DNA from: CAYIVF01 sp964366875 | GTDB lineage: Bacteria > Patescibacteriota > Minisyncoccia > Minisyncoccales > Staskawiczbacteraceae | Assembly: GCA_964366875.1 (NCBI GenBank) | Contig: CAYIVF010000006.1 | Location: 1-30,828, forward strand | Length of the DNA: 30,828 nt | Direction of reading: 5' to 3' | In this document: positions 20,950 through 27,404 of the stretch, piece after piece | Numbering within the stretch: position 1 is the first letter of the stretch | Layout of the letters: every line of letters starts with the position of its first letter | The notes under the pieces: model-generated | The model's database searches: none | Seen by the model: only the letters and a program-made list of their open reading frames with translations | What the model was told of the DNA's origin: nothing | Program-made: the position numbers and the translations under genes

Positions 20950-23883
20950 TTATTTCTGCGCAAAATCGCAAATATCTTTAAAGTCGCAGTACTGGCACTG
21001 CCAGCCAGGCGTTGGCTCAAACTCGCTATTTTTTATCTTTTCAATTTCCTCAATTATCTTTTCTTTTTGTTCTTTTAGTTCTTTTTCGCTTCCTAAAAAC
21101 GACGCCTTTTTGCCGTCTTCTAAATAATAATACGTAAGCTCTTTGGGTTTTGCATGCAAGACCTCCTCTGCTGCTATTTGATAAATAAGGAGCTGCTCTT
21201 TCTCTGGTTTTTCTTTTGAAGAGCCAGTTTTGTAATCAATGATGACTACTCCATCATCGGCTTGGTCAATCCTGTCAATAACGCCGTATAAGGTGTAATC
21301 TGCCACCTTTAAATTAAAAGGCATCTCTAACGCCAAGTCATTATTTATTTTTAAAATCTTTGGCGGATTTCTCAAAAATTCTTCGTAAAAGTCCTTAATT
21401 ATTTTTTTACCCAATTTATAATAGTCTTCTTTTTGCTTTTTTGATTCATACCACTCGTCTATCCAGTTTTTCTCATAGATTTTGGCTAGATAATCAAAAT
21501 CTATGAGCCTCGCCGAAGCGGGGTACCCCTTGGGTCTGGAGGTGGGTTCTCCAAATAAATTGTCTTGCTTTGACCTGTTTTCCTCGTTCGCGCTTCTCAA
21601 AAAATCGTATAAAGTATTGTGCATTGTTTTGCCAAATGAAAACACTGCCTTGCCCCTGACCGGCACTTTTAAAATAAAACCGAATTTATACTGCAAAGGA
21701 CACTTCTCAAAAGCAGCTAATTGCGAATAAGAAAAGTGTTCAGGCAGGTAGCTCGGCTTTACTTTTTTTTCAAATACTGGCGCTTTAACTTTTTCTGCCA
21801 ATAAATCATTTTGTGATTTGGGATTTGTGATTTGGGATTTTTCGTCTTGATATCCCATCTCTACCATAAATCTTGATAACTTCTTTTTTCTCTGTCCTCC
21901 GTAATCGTCAGCTGAGGTGAAGTAAAGGCCCTTTTTAGCTCTTGTCATAGCTACATAGCAAAGGCGCCTTTCTTCTTGCAAGTGAACATCTCCTTTCGGC
22001 TTTATATCTTTTATCAGCTCATCTGGCAGCTCTATGGGGTCTTTTCTTTCTATTGTGGGAAATCTTTTGTCAACCATATTCACCAAAAACACATATTTAA
22101 ACTCTAAGCCTTTGGCTCCGTGTATTGTCATTACTTTGAGCATATCAGGCCCTTGCTCTGGATCAAATTCTAATTTTCCCTCTTCGCCAGACTCAAGCTC
22201 TAATTCAAGCTCTCGCATAAAGTTATTTAGAACGGGCTCCAAAGCAGCTTCTTCAAACGCTTTTACTTTCTTGTAAAACTGGTTCAACAAATCAATTTTT
22301 TCCTGGTCGTCTCTGTCTATTAGATATTTTAAATATCCAGAATCCTCCAAAAAAGCAACCAGTATTTCTGAAACCGATTTTTCTTTAGCGAGCAAGCTGT
22401 GTTTTTTGATTAAACTTAAAACAAAAATAATTTTTTCCTGTGTTTTGCGAGATACACCCGGTATTAAGGCTAGCTCTTGCAATGCCTCAAAAAGGGATTT
22501 TGTTTTTCTGCGGCTATACTGGGTAATGGCTGCTATATCTGTGTCTAAAATGTCTAAGAACGGCAAATTTAATATTCTGTAAACCGCGGCTCCTTCGTGA
22601 TAATTGTCCAATAATTTAAAATATGAAACTATGTCTAAAATAACCGGTTTTGAATAAAGGCCTCGCGAGGCTAAAAATTGGTATGGCAAGCCTGCCCTGT
22701 CTAAAGCCTTAATAAAAGGGCTGGCCGAATCGTTTGCTCTTACTAATATGGCAAAATCATTATATGTCGCCTCTTTATCATTTTTTAATATTTCTAAAAT
22801 CTTTTTAAGGGTTAAGCCCACCTCTTCGTCTATATTTTTAGCATGAATGTGCTCAATAGCGCCTTCGCCCTTTATTTCTGCCGTCAGTTTTTTGTCTATT
22901 TTATTTACAAATTCAAGCCTATCCGGGTCGTTAGCTTTAATGAACTTGTAGGATAAATCTAAAATGTTTTGGGCTGACCTGTAATTTTTAATTAAAGATA
23001 TCTGTTTTGTTTCTGGAAAGTCCTTCGCGAACTGAATTATATTTGTGAAACTTGCAGATCTCCAGAGATAGATCGCCTGGTCGTCATCAGCACAGACAGT
23101 CAAGTTATTTTCCGGAGCCGCCAAAAGTTTTATCAATTCATACTGCGACCAGTTTGTATCTTGGAATTCATCAACTAAAATATATTTAAATTTCTCTCTG
23201 TACTTTTTTAGTATTAAGGGCCTCTTTTTAAATAATTTTAAGCAAAAGTTTATCAGGTCGCCGAAGTCCAGCGAATTATTCTGCAAAAGCATTTGCTGAT
23301 ATGTATGAAAAGCTCCAGCCACCTCTTTTATTCTTTCTGTCTCGGAATCCTCCGGCCCGTCGTCTCTTGTTTTCAATCTGTCAGCGTATTCTAAATAATC
23401 TTCAGGATAAACTTCCTGGTCTTTGCAATGAGAAAAATGAGAAATTAAAGCTTGAATAAACTTTGTGGGATTACCAAGCGCCCTATAGTATTTTAAATCA
23501 AACTTATCTAAGTTCTGACGTGAAAGAAGCCATCCGGCAGTTGAATCTAGCACTTTAAAGTCCGGAGACAAGCCAATATCTAAAGCATTATCTCTTAAAA
23601 CCCGCTCGCAGAAAGAATGAAAAGTTGAAATCCATAAATCAACGTATCCGTATTCTAACAGTCTGTCTACTCTTTCCTCCATCTCAGAAGCTGCCTTTTC
23701 AGTAAAAGTTACAGCTAAAATCTCTTCTGGTTTAGCTAAACCTTTTTCTATCAAATTAATAATTCTTTGCGTGATTACAGTTGTTTTTCCAGTTCCGGCG
23801 CCTGCCACAATTAAAAGCGGCCCTTTATCGTGGCTAACCGCTTTTTCCTGTTCTTTATTCAGTTTTGATAAATCAAGTGGCAT
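20950..23883 (-). CDS. UvrD/PcrA-type helicase fused to a C-terminal PD-(D/E)XK nuclease with Fe-S cysteines
   Basis: 977 residues. Superfamily 1A helicase: Q motif LNKEQEKAVSH, Walker A VAGAGTGKTT (26-35), Walker B YILVDEFQDT, ADDDQAIYLWR, NYRSAQNIL, MTIHGAKGLEFK, VAMTRAKKGLYFTS. After about residue 690 there is a RecB-like nuclease domain: FSYSQLAAFEKCPLQYKFGF, VVIIDYKTGSS (catalytic Asp and Lys) and the C-terminal CQYCDFKDIC, which with the earlier Cys matches the Fe-S staple of AddB/AdnA-type nucleases. Likely double-strand-break end processing. Between helicase and nuclease lies the low-complexity SQITNPKSQND, and further on an in-frame GGTACC insert. Confidence 0.92.
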   Translation of the reverse strand: MPLDLSKLNKEQEKAVSHDKGPLLIVAGAGTGKTTVITQRIINLIEKGLAKPEEILAVTFTEKAASEMEERVDRLLEYGYVDLWISTFHSFCERVLRDNALDIGLSPDFKVLDSTAGWLLSRQNLDKFDLKYYRALGNPTKFIQALISHFSHCKDQEVYPEDYLEYADRLKTRDDGPEDSETERIKEVAGAFHTYQQMLLQNNSLDFGDLINFCLKLFKKRPLILKKYREKFKYILVDEFQDTNWSQYELIKLLAAPENNLTVCADDDQAIYLWRSASFTNIIQFAKDFPETKQISLIKNYRSAQNILDLSYKFIKANDPDRLEFVNKIDKKLTAEIKGEGAIEHIHAKNIDEEVGLTLKKILEILKNDKEATYNDFAILVRANDSASPFIKALDRAGLPYQFLASRGLYSKPVILDIVSYFKLLDNYHEGAAVYRILNLPFLDILDTDIAAITQYSRRKTKSLFEALQELALIPGVSRKTQEKIIFVLSLIKKHSLLAKEKSVSEILVAFLEDSGYLKYLIDRDDQEKIDLLNQFYKKVKAFEEAALEPVLNNFMRELELELESGEEGKLEFDPEQGPDMLKVMTIHGAKGLEFKYVFLVNMVDKRFPTIERKDPIELPDELIKDIKPKGDVHLQEERRLCYVAMTRAKKGLYFTSADDYGGQRKKKLSRFMVEMGYQDEKSQITNPKSQNDLLAEKVKAPVFEKKVKPSYLPEHFSYSQLAAFEKCPLQYKFGFILKVPVRGKAVFSFGKTMHNTLYDFLRSANEENRSKQDNLFGEPTSRPKGYPASARLIDFDYLAKIYEKNWIDEWYESKKQKEDYYKLGKKIIKDFYEEFLRNPPKILKINNDLALEMPFNLKVADYTLYGVIDRIDQADDGVVIIDYKTGSSKEKPEKEQLLIYQIAAEEVLHAKPKELTYYYLEDGKKASFLGSEKELKEQKEKIIEEIEKIKNSEFEPTPGWQCQYCDFKDICDFAQK
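21504..21547 (-). repeat. In-frame GGTACC mini-element, copy 3 (in the helicase-nuclease)
   Basis: On the coding strand a GC-rich insert reads EPTSRPKGYPASARL between RSKQDNLFG and IDFDYLAKIYEKNW. It is palindromic around GGGGTACCCC (21515-21524). It shares the order CC-GACCC-AAGGGGTACCCC with copy 1, and its outer end GGCGAGGC also occurs in the cores of the intergenic palindromic elements, suggesting a common origin. Confidence 0.6.
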
Positions 23884-23923
23884 ATTTTTGCCGTAGCGAT
23901 ATTACGTAGCGATATATTTTTTA

Positions 23924-23951
23924 ATCTTACTCTTTTATTTTTAATTTTCAA
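23924..23951 (-). promoter_or_regulatory. Possible promoter of the helicase-nuclease gene
   Basis: Minus-strand TTGAAA (23951-23946), 16-nt spacer and TAAGAT (23929-23924). Between it and the start codon lies a direct repeat of CGTAGCGATAT (23892-23902 and 23905-23915). Confidence 0.4.
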
Positions 23952-23973
23952 ATATATTATGCCGAGCAATAAA

Positions 23974-24003
23974 ACACACCTGTGCACCGGCGCACAGGTG
24001 TGT
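23974..24003 (-). terminator. Terminator of the GC-rich phage-like gene
   Basis: A perfect 12-bp stem ACACACCTGTGC/GCACAGGTGTGT with a 6-nt loop. On the minus strand it is followed by TTTTATT, about 68 nt after the stop of the gene at 24071-24559. The plus-strand side is followed by an A-run. Confidence 0.75.
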
Positions 24004-24070
24004 AAAAAATAGGCGGCAGTTTCCTGTCGCCATTTGCCGAACATAACGAAAGAGCTGAATATACGCCATT

Positions 24071-24559
24071 TTACACTCCGCTCGGACTGCTCCCCTCGAC
24101 GCCGCCGGTCATCACGGTGGAGCGGATGTCCACCAGGACGCTGGTTGCCGCCGCGGAAACTCGCTTGGCCACGCGGCCGACGGCGTACTTGCTTGCGGTG
24201 ACCTTGGCCACCTGCTGGTCCAGGAGGCAGATTGGGGGCAAGTTGATTGCAGCAACCCCGACCAGATCGCCCAGCTCGAACGTCCCGCTGGGGCAGTCGA
24301 GCTCGAACACCCCGGTCGTGGCCACGCGGATCGGATCGGCGTCGCCGACCGGGCTGCGTTGCATGGCTACGCCCAGGAACTTGTCGGCAAACAGCTCCTG
24401 GTTGGCCGTCTCGCTTCCTTGGTCGGCCTGCGATGAGGCCGGTTTGGCGTCGTCCGTGTCCATGTAGGACAGGTCGCCGATCTCGATCTTGGTCGTGGAA
24501 TCGACTGCGGCCACCACGGGATTGGTGTCGCCGTATCGCCAACGCATCTTGTCGCTCAT
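24071..24559 (-). CDS. GC-rich phage-structural-like protein (resembles DUF2190-type capsid decoration proteins)
   Basis: 162 residues, strikingly GC-rich in an AT-rich chromosome, with G/C-ending codons throughout. The pattern TKIEIGDLSYMDTDD, ADKFLGVAMQRS, RVATTGVFELDCPSGTFELGDLVGVA and KYAVGRVAKR is a small beta-rich fold like the DUF2190 proteins of tailed phages, and resembles proteins I associate with Planctomycetes-type genomes and phages. Family assignment is from memory and tentative. GAAAGG lies about 9 nt before the ATG at 24559. The gene is isolated, with its own promoter region and terminator; no portal, terminase or major capsid gene is present. Horizontal transfer is clear from composition. 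The role in this cell is unknown. Confidence 0.6.
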   Translation of the reverse strand: MSDKMRWRYGDTNPVVAAVDSTTKIEIGDLSYMDTDDAKPASSQADQGSETANQELFADKFLGVAMQRSPVGDADPIRVATTGVFELDCPSGTFELGDLVGVAAINLPPICLLDQQVAKVTASKYAVGRVAKRVSAAATSVLVDIRSTVMTGGVEGSSPSGV

Positions 24560-24690
24560 AGAACTAACCTTTCAAAGAAAGCAGTGCACGAATCTCCGTA
24601 CAAGAGTTTACTCAAAATGAGTAATAGCTCTTTTTAGCAAAATATAATAAAAAAGTCAACTTCAGTAAAAGATGTATGCAAAAATGCAAC

Positions 24691-24717
24691 AAAAAAGAGC
24701 AATATTTCCACTGCTCT
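24691..24717 (-). terminator. Terminator of the zinc-ribbon gene
   Basis: Minus-strand AGAGCAG/TTGCTCT stem (24717-24696) and a T-run (24695-24691), 30 nt after the stop. Confidence 0.7.
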
Positions 24718-24746
24718 CGCGATGCTTCTGGGGTTGGCATCAAACC

Positions 24747-24929
24747 CTAATTATTGGGGCGTGAGACGATGACTACGGTTTTTGCCTCATTACTTTCCAT
24801 AAGACATTTCAAACAAACGCCGTCGGTAGAGGTTGTGCAGTTGTAATAATCGTCGTTCGGGGTACAAACATATTCCCTACCGCAGGCTTTGCACCTTACC
24901 GGCTTATAACATAATGCTAGCGATTTCAT
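24747..24929 (-). CDS. Small zinc-ribbon protein
   Basis: 60 residues from the ATG at 24929, chosen because AAGGAA lies 6-7 nt upstream; an ATG at 24968 has no ribosome-binding site and lies almost on the promoter. Two CxxC knuckles (VRCKACGREY and GVCLKCLME) with an extra Cys between them suggest one zinc site. There is no other domain. It may bind nucleic acid or protein, but the function is unknown. It has its own promoter (24976-25004) and terminator. Confidence 0.6.
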   Translation of the reverse strand: MKSLALCYKPVRCKACGREYVCTPNDDYYNCTTSTDGVCLKCLMESNEAKTVVIVSRPNN

Positions 24930-24975
24930 GGCAATTTCCTTAAAAGCGGGAAAATTGACAACGTTCATTATATAT

Positions 24976-25004
24976 TAATTACACCTTTTATAAAATCTTG
25001 TCAA
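24976..25004 (-). promoter_or_regulatory. Promoter of the zinc-ribbon gene
   Basis: Minus-strand TTGACA (25004-24999), 17-nt spacer and TAATTA (24981-24976). A TGTCGCACAAC motif copy lies 5 nt upstream of the -35. Confidence 0.6.
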
Positions 25005-25009
25005 TATTA

Positions 25010-25020
25010 TGTCGCACAAC
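25010..25020. repeat. TGTCGCACAAC motif copy
   Basis: It lies between the T-run of the metallophosphoesterase terminator and the -35 of the next gene, the same placement as at 15196. Confidence 0.6.
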
Positions 25021-25046
25021 AAAAAACCCTACGCCAAGCGCAGAGT
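25020..25046 (-). terminator. Terminator overlapping the end of the metallophosphoesterase gene
   Basis: Minus-strand ACTCTGCGC/GCGTAGGGT stem (two G-T pairs, 3-nt loop; 25046-25026) followed by a T-run (25025-25020). The hairpin contains the last codons and the stop (25031-25029), so terminator and coding end are merged. Confidence 0.7.
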
Positions 25047-25760
25047 TTGCATAGGGACAACGGAGAGATGCCCTTTTTCCGCAGAAACGCAGCAGAGTTT
25101 TGCCTGTCCGCTTTCGTCAATGGTAACAAGCGAACACTCCTTCTCTGTCCAGCTTCCGCAGTTTAAATACTCAATATGCCCGTCCTTTTCGCTTAGAAAA
25201 GCAATGTGGTCGGGTCTGTGGGTGTGGCCGCAGATAATAGAGCTAACCCCGTGCTTCTTGGCAAACTTTCTGGCCCTTTTGGCAAAATGGCCGGACAGTT
25301 TGACGCGGAATTGCTCTATCCATCCTGATATGTGGAGTTTCTGCGGGTCCATCCATTGCGTCAGCTGAAAGAATCTTAGGATTAGTTTTTCTATTACAGG
25401 TTCGCTGAAAATAAAGCAAAACCTGTCAAACTGATGTCCGTGAACAACGTAAAATCTTTTCTGTCCCATGTTCCACTCGTACCTTTTTACAGGCCTTACG
25501 CCTATAAATCTATTAACGAATCTGTTTTCCGAGAAGTCGTGGTTGCCGCTCACGTATATTAGCTTTTTCCTTAGCTCACGCAGGCGTCCAACAAGCTTAA
25601 ACTGCTCGTCTCCGATTACACCGCCGTTTTCGTACAAGTCTCCGGCGATAATCAAAACTTCGAAAGGGCAGCTTTGCAAAAGGCTTAACAAAAGTTCTGC
25701 CCTGCAGTCCGCTGATTCCAAGTGTACATCGGAGATTACCAAAGTGTGTATTGCGTTCAT
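25029..25760 (-). CDS. Metallophosphoesterase, LpxH-like calcineurin fold
   Basis: 243 residues from the ATG at 25760 (MNAIHTLVISDVHLES); the longer frame adds an N-terminus that overlaps the promoter. All metal ligands are visible: D and H in SDVHLES, D in AGDLYENGG, GNHDF, HGHQFD and GHTHRPD. The internal helical insert (EKLILRFFQLTQWMDPQKLHISGWIEQF) is like the substrate-capping helices of UDP-2,3-diacylglucosamine hydrolase. No other lipid A gene is seen, so the substrate is more likely another phosphodiester. It is monocistronic with its own promoter and terminator. Confidence 0.8.
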   Translation of the reverse strand: MNAIHTLVISDVHLESADCRAELLLSLLQSCPFEVLIIAGDLYENGGVIGDEQFKLVGRLRELRKKLIYVSGNHDFSENRFVNRFIGVRPVKRYEWNMGQKRFYVVHGHQFDRFCFIFSEPVIEKLILRFFQLTQWMDPQKLHISGWIEQFRVKLSGHFAKRARKFAKKHGVSSIICGHTHRPDHIAFLSEKDGHIEYLNCGSWTEKECSLVTIDESGQAKLCCVSAEKGHLSVVPMQTLRLA

Positions 25761-25821
25761 TGCAAGACCCCATTGCAAAAGGATTGTGAACGAACAGAAA
25801 CTAAGCACTACTAGCACCTCT

Positions 25822-25850
25822 ATACTACAATAAGCGCTTGCAAATTGCAA
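25822..25850 (-). promoter_or_regulatory. Promoter of the metallophosphoesterase gene
   Basis: Minus-strand TTGCAA (25850-25845), 17-nt spacer and TAGTAT (25827-25822). It is back to back with the plus-strand promoter at 25870-25875. Confidence 0.45.
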
Positions 25851-25869
25851 AAATGTAACAAAGTTATGC

Positions 25870-25875
25870 TATAAT
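25870..25875 (+). promoter_or_regulatory. Extended -10 promoter for the holin-like gene
   Basis: TGC-TATAAT forms an extended -10. Transcription would start near 25882, so the mRNA leader would include the whole 165-nt hairpin at 25923-26087. Confidence 0.5.
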
Positions 25876-25922
25876 GGAGTAATAGAAAAATATAAAGGTC
25901 GAAAGATTTTTTAATCTTAAAC

Positions 25923-26087
25923 AACCTTGAGTTACGAAATGCCTTCCGAACTATTTTGTTTTGGTTTTCGGGCGAGACGAAGCAAAAATTTTGAGGCATA
26001 TACAAAGTATTCTGCCGAAAGATTTTTGCGAAGTCGTAGCCAAAACCAAAATACAAAGAGTTGAAGGTCATTTCGTAATTCAAGGTT
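25923..26087 (+). other. 165-nt imperfect hairpin in the holin leader
   Basis: Two arms of about 70 nt are inverted imperfect copies. The outer 22 positions match almost perfectly (AACCTTGAGTTACGAAATG against CATTTCGTAATTCAAGGTT). The middle pairs CTATTTTGTTTTGGTTTT with AAAACCAAAATA, and the inner part pairs GACGAAGCAAAAATTTT with GATTTTTGCGAAGTCG. The apex has its own GGCATA/TCTGCC stem. It ends 18 nt before the start codon. A shorter hairpin, AAGATT/AATCTT, precedes it at about 25904. It may be an RNA control element or a miniature inverted-repeat insertion. Confidence 0.75.
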
Positions 26088-26105
26088 AAAACAAAAAGAA
26101 AAAAT

Positions 26106-26426
26106 ATGTCTAATCTTTTTGACGCTCTAGCTACTAATCAAGTTCAAATAATCGTCATTTTAATTGGGATTGACGTGATTTTGGGAGTAGTCGCCGCGTA
26201 TATGAAAAAAGATTTCATTTTGGGAAAGTTGGCTGGTTTTATGAAAAATGGCGTTTTAGCTTATGTGTTTGGTTTTGCCGTCCTCTTGGCAGTGGGGCAA
26301 GCTTTTCCCTCTCTGGCGATAATAGTGACTGTGGCTTATTGGCTGATTATCCTTGCCTTAGTTGGCTCAATTTTGGATAATCTTGGGAAAATAGGCGTTC
26401 CCGTACCAAAAATTTTGAGAAAATAG
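26106..26426 (+). CDS. Phage-holin-like small membrane protein
   Basis: 106 residues with three to four membrane segments. The N-terminal IIVILIGIDVILGVVAAYMKKDF carries the D-x-x-x-G-x-x-x-A pattern typical of the phage holin 4 / toxin-secretion holin families. Further segments are VLAYVFGFAVLLAVGQAF and IIVTVAYWLIILALVGSIL. Holins form membrane lesions that release lysin; no lysin gene is seen here, so a domesticated or non-lytic role is possible. Family placement is by pattern only. Translation probably depends on the large leader hairpin ending just upstream. A strong terminator follows at 26461-26488. Confidence 0.6.
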   Translation: MSNLFDALATNQVQIIVILIGIDVILGVVAAYMKKDFILGKLAGFMKNGVLAYVFGFAVLLAVGQAFPSLAIIVTVAYWLIILALVGSILDNLGKIGVPVPKILRK

Positions 26427-26460
26427 AAATCCCCGCTGACTAAACAAATTTCAGTCCCAC

Positions 26461-26488
26461 TCAAAAACGGCCGAAAGGCCGTTTTTGA
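26461..26488. terminator. Bidirectional terminator, repeat copy A
   Basis: TCAAAAACGGCC-GAAA-GGCCGTTTTTGA, a 12-bp perfect stem with a GNRA-like GAAA loop and T-runs in both directions. It lies 35 nt after the holin-like stop. The 29 nt at 26462-26490 recur exactly at 27290-27318. Confidence 0.85.
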
Positions 26489-26524
26489 ATTTCCGCAAGG
26501 GAAATATTTTCAAGGATTTTAAAC

Positions 26525-26554
26525 AAAAAAAGCCCCACGATATTACACGTAGGG
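26525..26554 (-). terminator. Terminator of the 26.6-27.0 kb gene
   Basis: Minus-strand CCCTACG/CGTGGGG stem with an 8-nt loop (26554-26533) followed by a T-run (to 26525), 27 nt after the stop. Confidence 0.75.
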
Positions 26555-26580
26555 TTATTCCCTTGTTCGCCATGCGGCTG

Positions 26581-27048
26581 TTATTCTTGTGCTCGCCTGA
26601 TTTCCTCTCCAACTTCTTCGGCAACCCTTTTGCCTTTTTCGCTCAGCGACACCATGGTTTGCCCGTCAGGACCAGGAGTGAGTTTCACGAGACCAGCCTC
26701 AGCCATCATCTGGTGGTAAGGTATAATCCTTGCTTCGGGAAACGACTCTCCTGTTTCTATCTCTAGTAATGCCTGCAAAATTCTTGCGATTTTGGTTGCC
26801 TGTCCATAAACAGGATCATTTTCAACGCTAGCTAATTCGCAAGCTCTTTGCAGGAATACGTCAATTACGAATAACCAAAATTCCTGAAAATGAGTGCACT
26901 CGCTTAGATTGGTCTCCCAATTTATTTCCTCGCTGGAACGCCGCTGCATTGCGTCTTTCAATGCTCTGATTAGTATGCGACAGAGAAACTCTTCTGTGCC
27001 ACCCTTTGTGTTCTGAATCACCGCTGAAAAAAGCTGATTGAGGGTCAT
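26581..27048 (-). CDS. Hypothetical protein with a C-terminal winged-helix-like segment
   Basis: 155 residues, no recognised family. The N-terminal two thirds are helical. The C-terminus reads YHQMMAEAGLVKLTPGPDGQTMVSLSEKGKRVAEEVGEE, which looks like the recognition helix, wing and following helix of a winged-helix domain (the common pattern LVELT-x-T-x-KG). It could be a transcription factor or a small regulatory subunit. AAGGACC precedes the ATG at 27048. The gene lies behind a structured RNA (27081-27239) and a promoter at 27260-27288, and is bracketed by two identical terminator hairpins. GC content is above that of the core genes. Confidence 0.55.
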   Translation of the reverse strand: MTLNQLFSAVIQNTKGGTEEFLCRILIRALKDAMQRRSSEEINWETNLSECTHFQEFWLFVIDVFLQRACELASVENDPVYGQATKIARILQALLEIETGESFPEARIIPYHQMMAEAGLVKLTPGPDGQTMVSLSEKGKRVAEEVGEEIRRAQE

Positions 27049-27074
27049 GGCTTTGGTCCTTGTTGTAAAGGGGC

Positions 27075-27254
27075 TAGAAAAAGAAACGTGCTGTGGGCAG
27101 GTTCATTATAGTCGTGGATCAAGAATGACCTGCGTCGAGGAATCTTCCTATGTTGTCATAGTCTCGGGTATCGCAATGCGATAGAGACACATGAACCAAT
27201 CGGGGTTCTCGATGCCGCCACGCCGACACAGCACGTTTCACGTTCTACTTTGTT
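27075..27254 (-). ncRNA. Multibranched structured RNA ahead of the 26.6-27.0 kb gene
   Basis: A perfect 13-bp closing stem (GAAACGTGCTGTG at 27081-27093 with its complement at 27227-27239) encloses hairpins GAACC/GGTTC, GTCTC-TATCGC/GCGATA-GAGAC, CTATG/CATAG, GGA/TCC and GCAGGT-CATT/AATG-A-ACCTGC. The promoter at 27260-27288 would start transcription at about 27254. On the minus strand the closing stem is followed by TTTCTTTTTC, so the RNA may end there as a roughly 180-nt RNA or continue as a leader to the ATG at 27048. No known class recognised. Confidence 0.6.
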
Positions 27255-27259
27255 ATTTT

Positions 27260-27288
27260 AAGTTAAATCTATCGTCTAATTTTGTCAA
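27260..27288 (-). promoter_or_regulatory. Promoter of the structured RNA
   Basis: Perfect minus-strand TTGACA (27288-27283), 17-nt spacer and TAACTT (27265-27260). Confidence 0.6.
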
Positions 27289-27289
27289 A

Positions 27290-27318
27290 CAAAAACGGCC
27301 GAAAGGCCGTTTTTGAAT
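27290..27318. terminator. Bidirectional terminator, repeat copy B
   Basis: An exact 29-nt repeat of 26462-26490, a hairpin with a GAAA loop and T-runs both ways. Copies A and B flank the unit of structured RNA plus unknown gene. Confidence 0.8.
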
Positions 27319-27404
27319 GGCTGTGTACCTCGGTCTAGAACCCAAATTTTGAGAACAAAATCAGGCGTTTCTGTGGATGTCTAAACGACGCGTCTAGGTC
27401 GGGG

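Noticed and set aside
25820..26083. 87-residue minus-strand ORF in the hairpin region
   Set aside because: It lies entirely within the long inverted repeat and divergent promoters, with no ribosome-binding site or protein-like conservation pattern.
25923..26087. Retron msr-msd region
   Set aside because: A long inverted repeat is present but there is no reverse transcriptase gene in the window.
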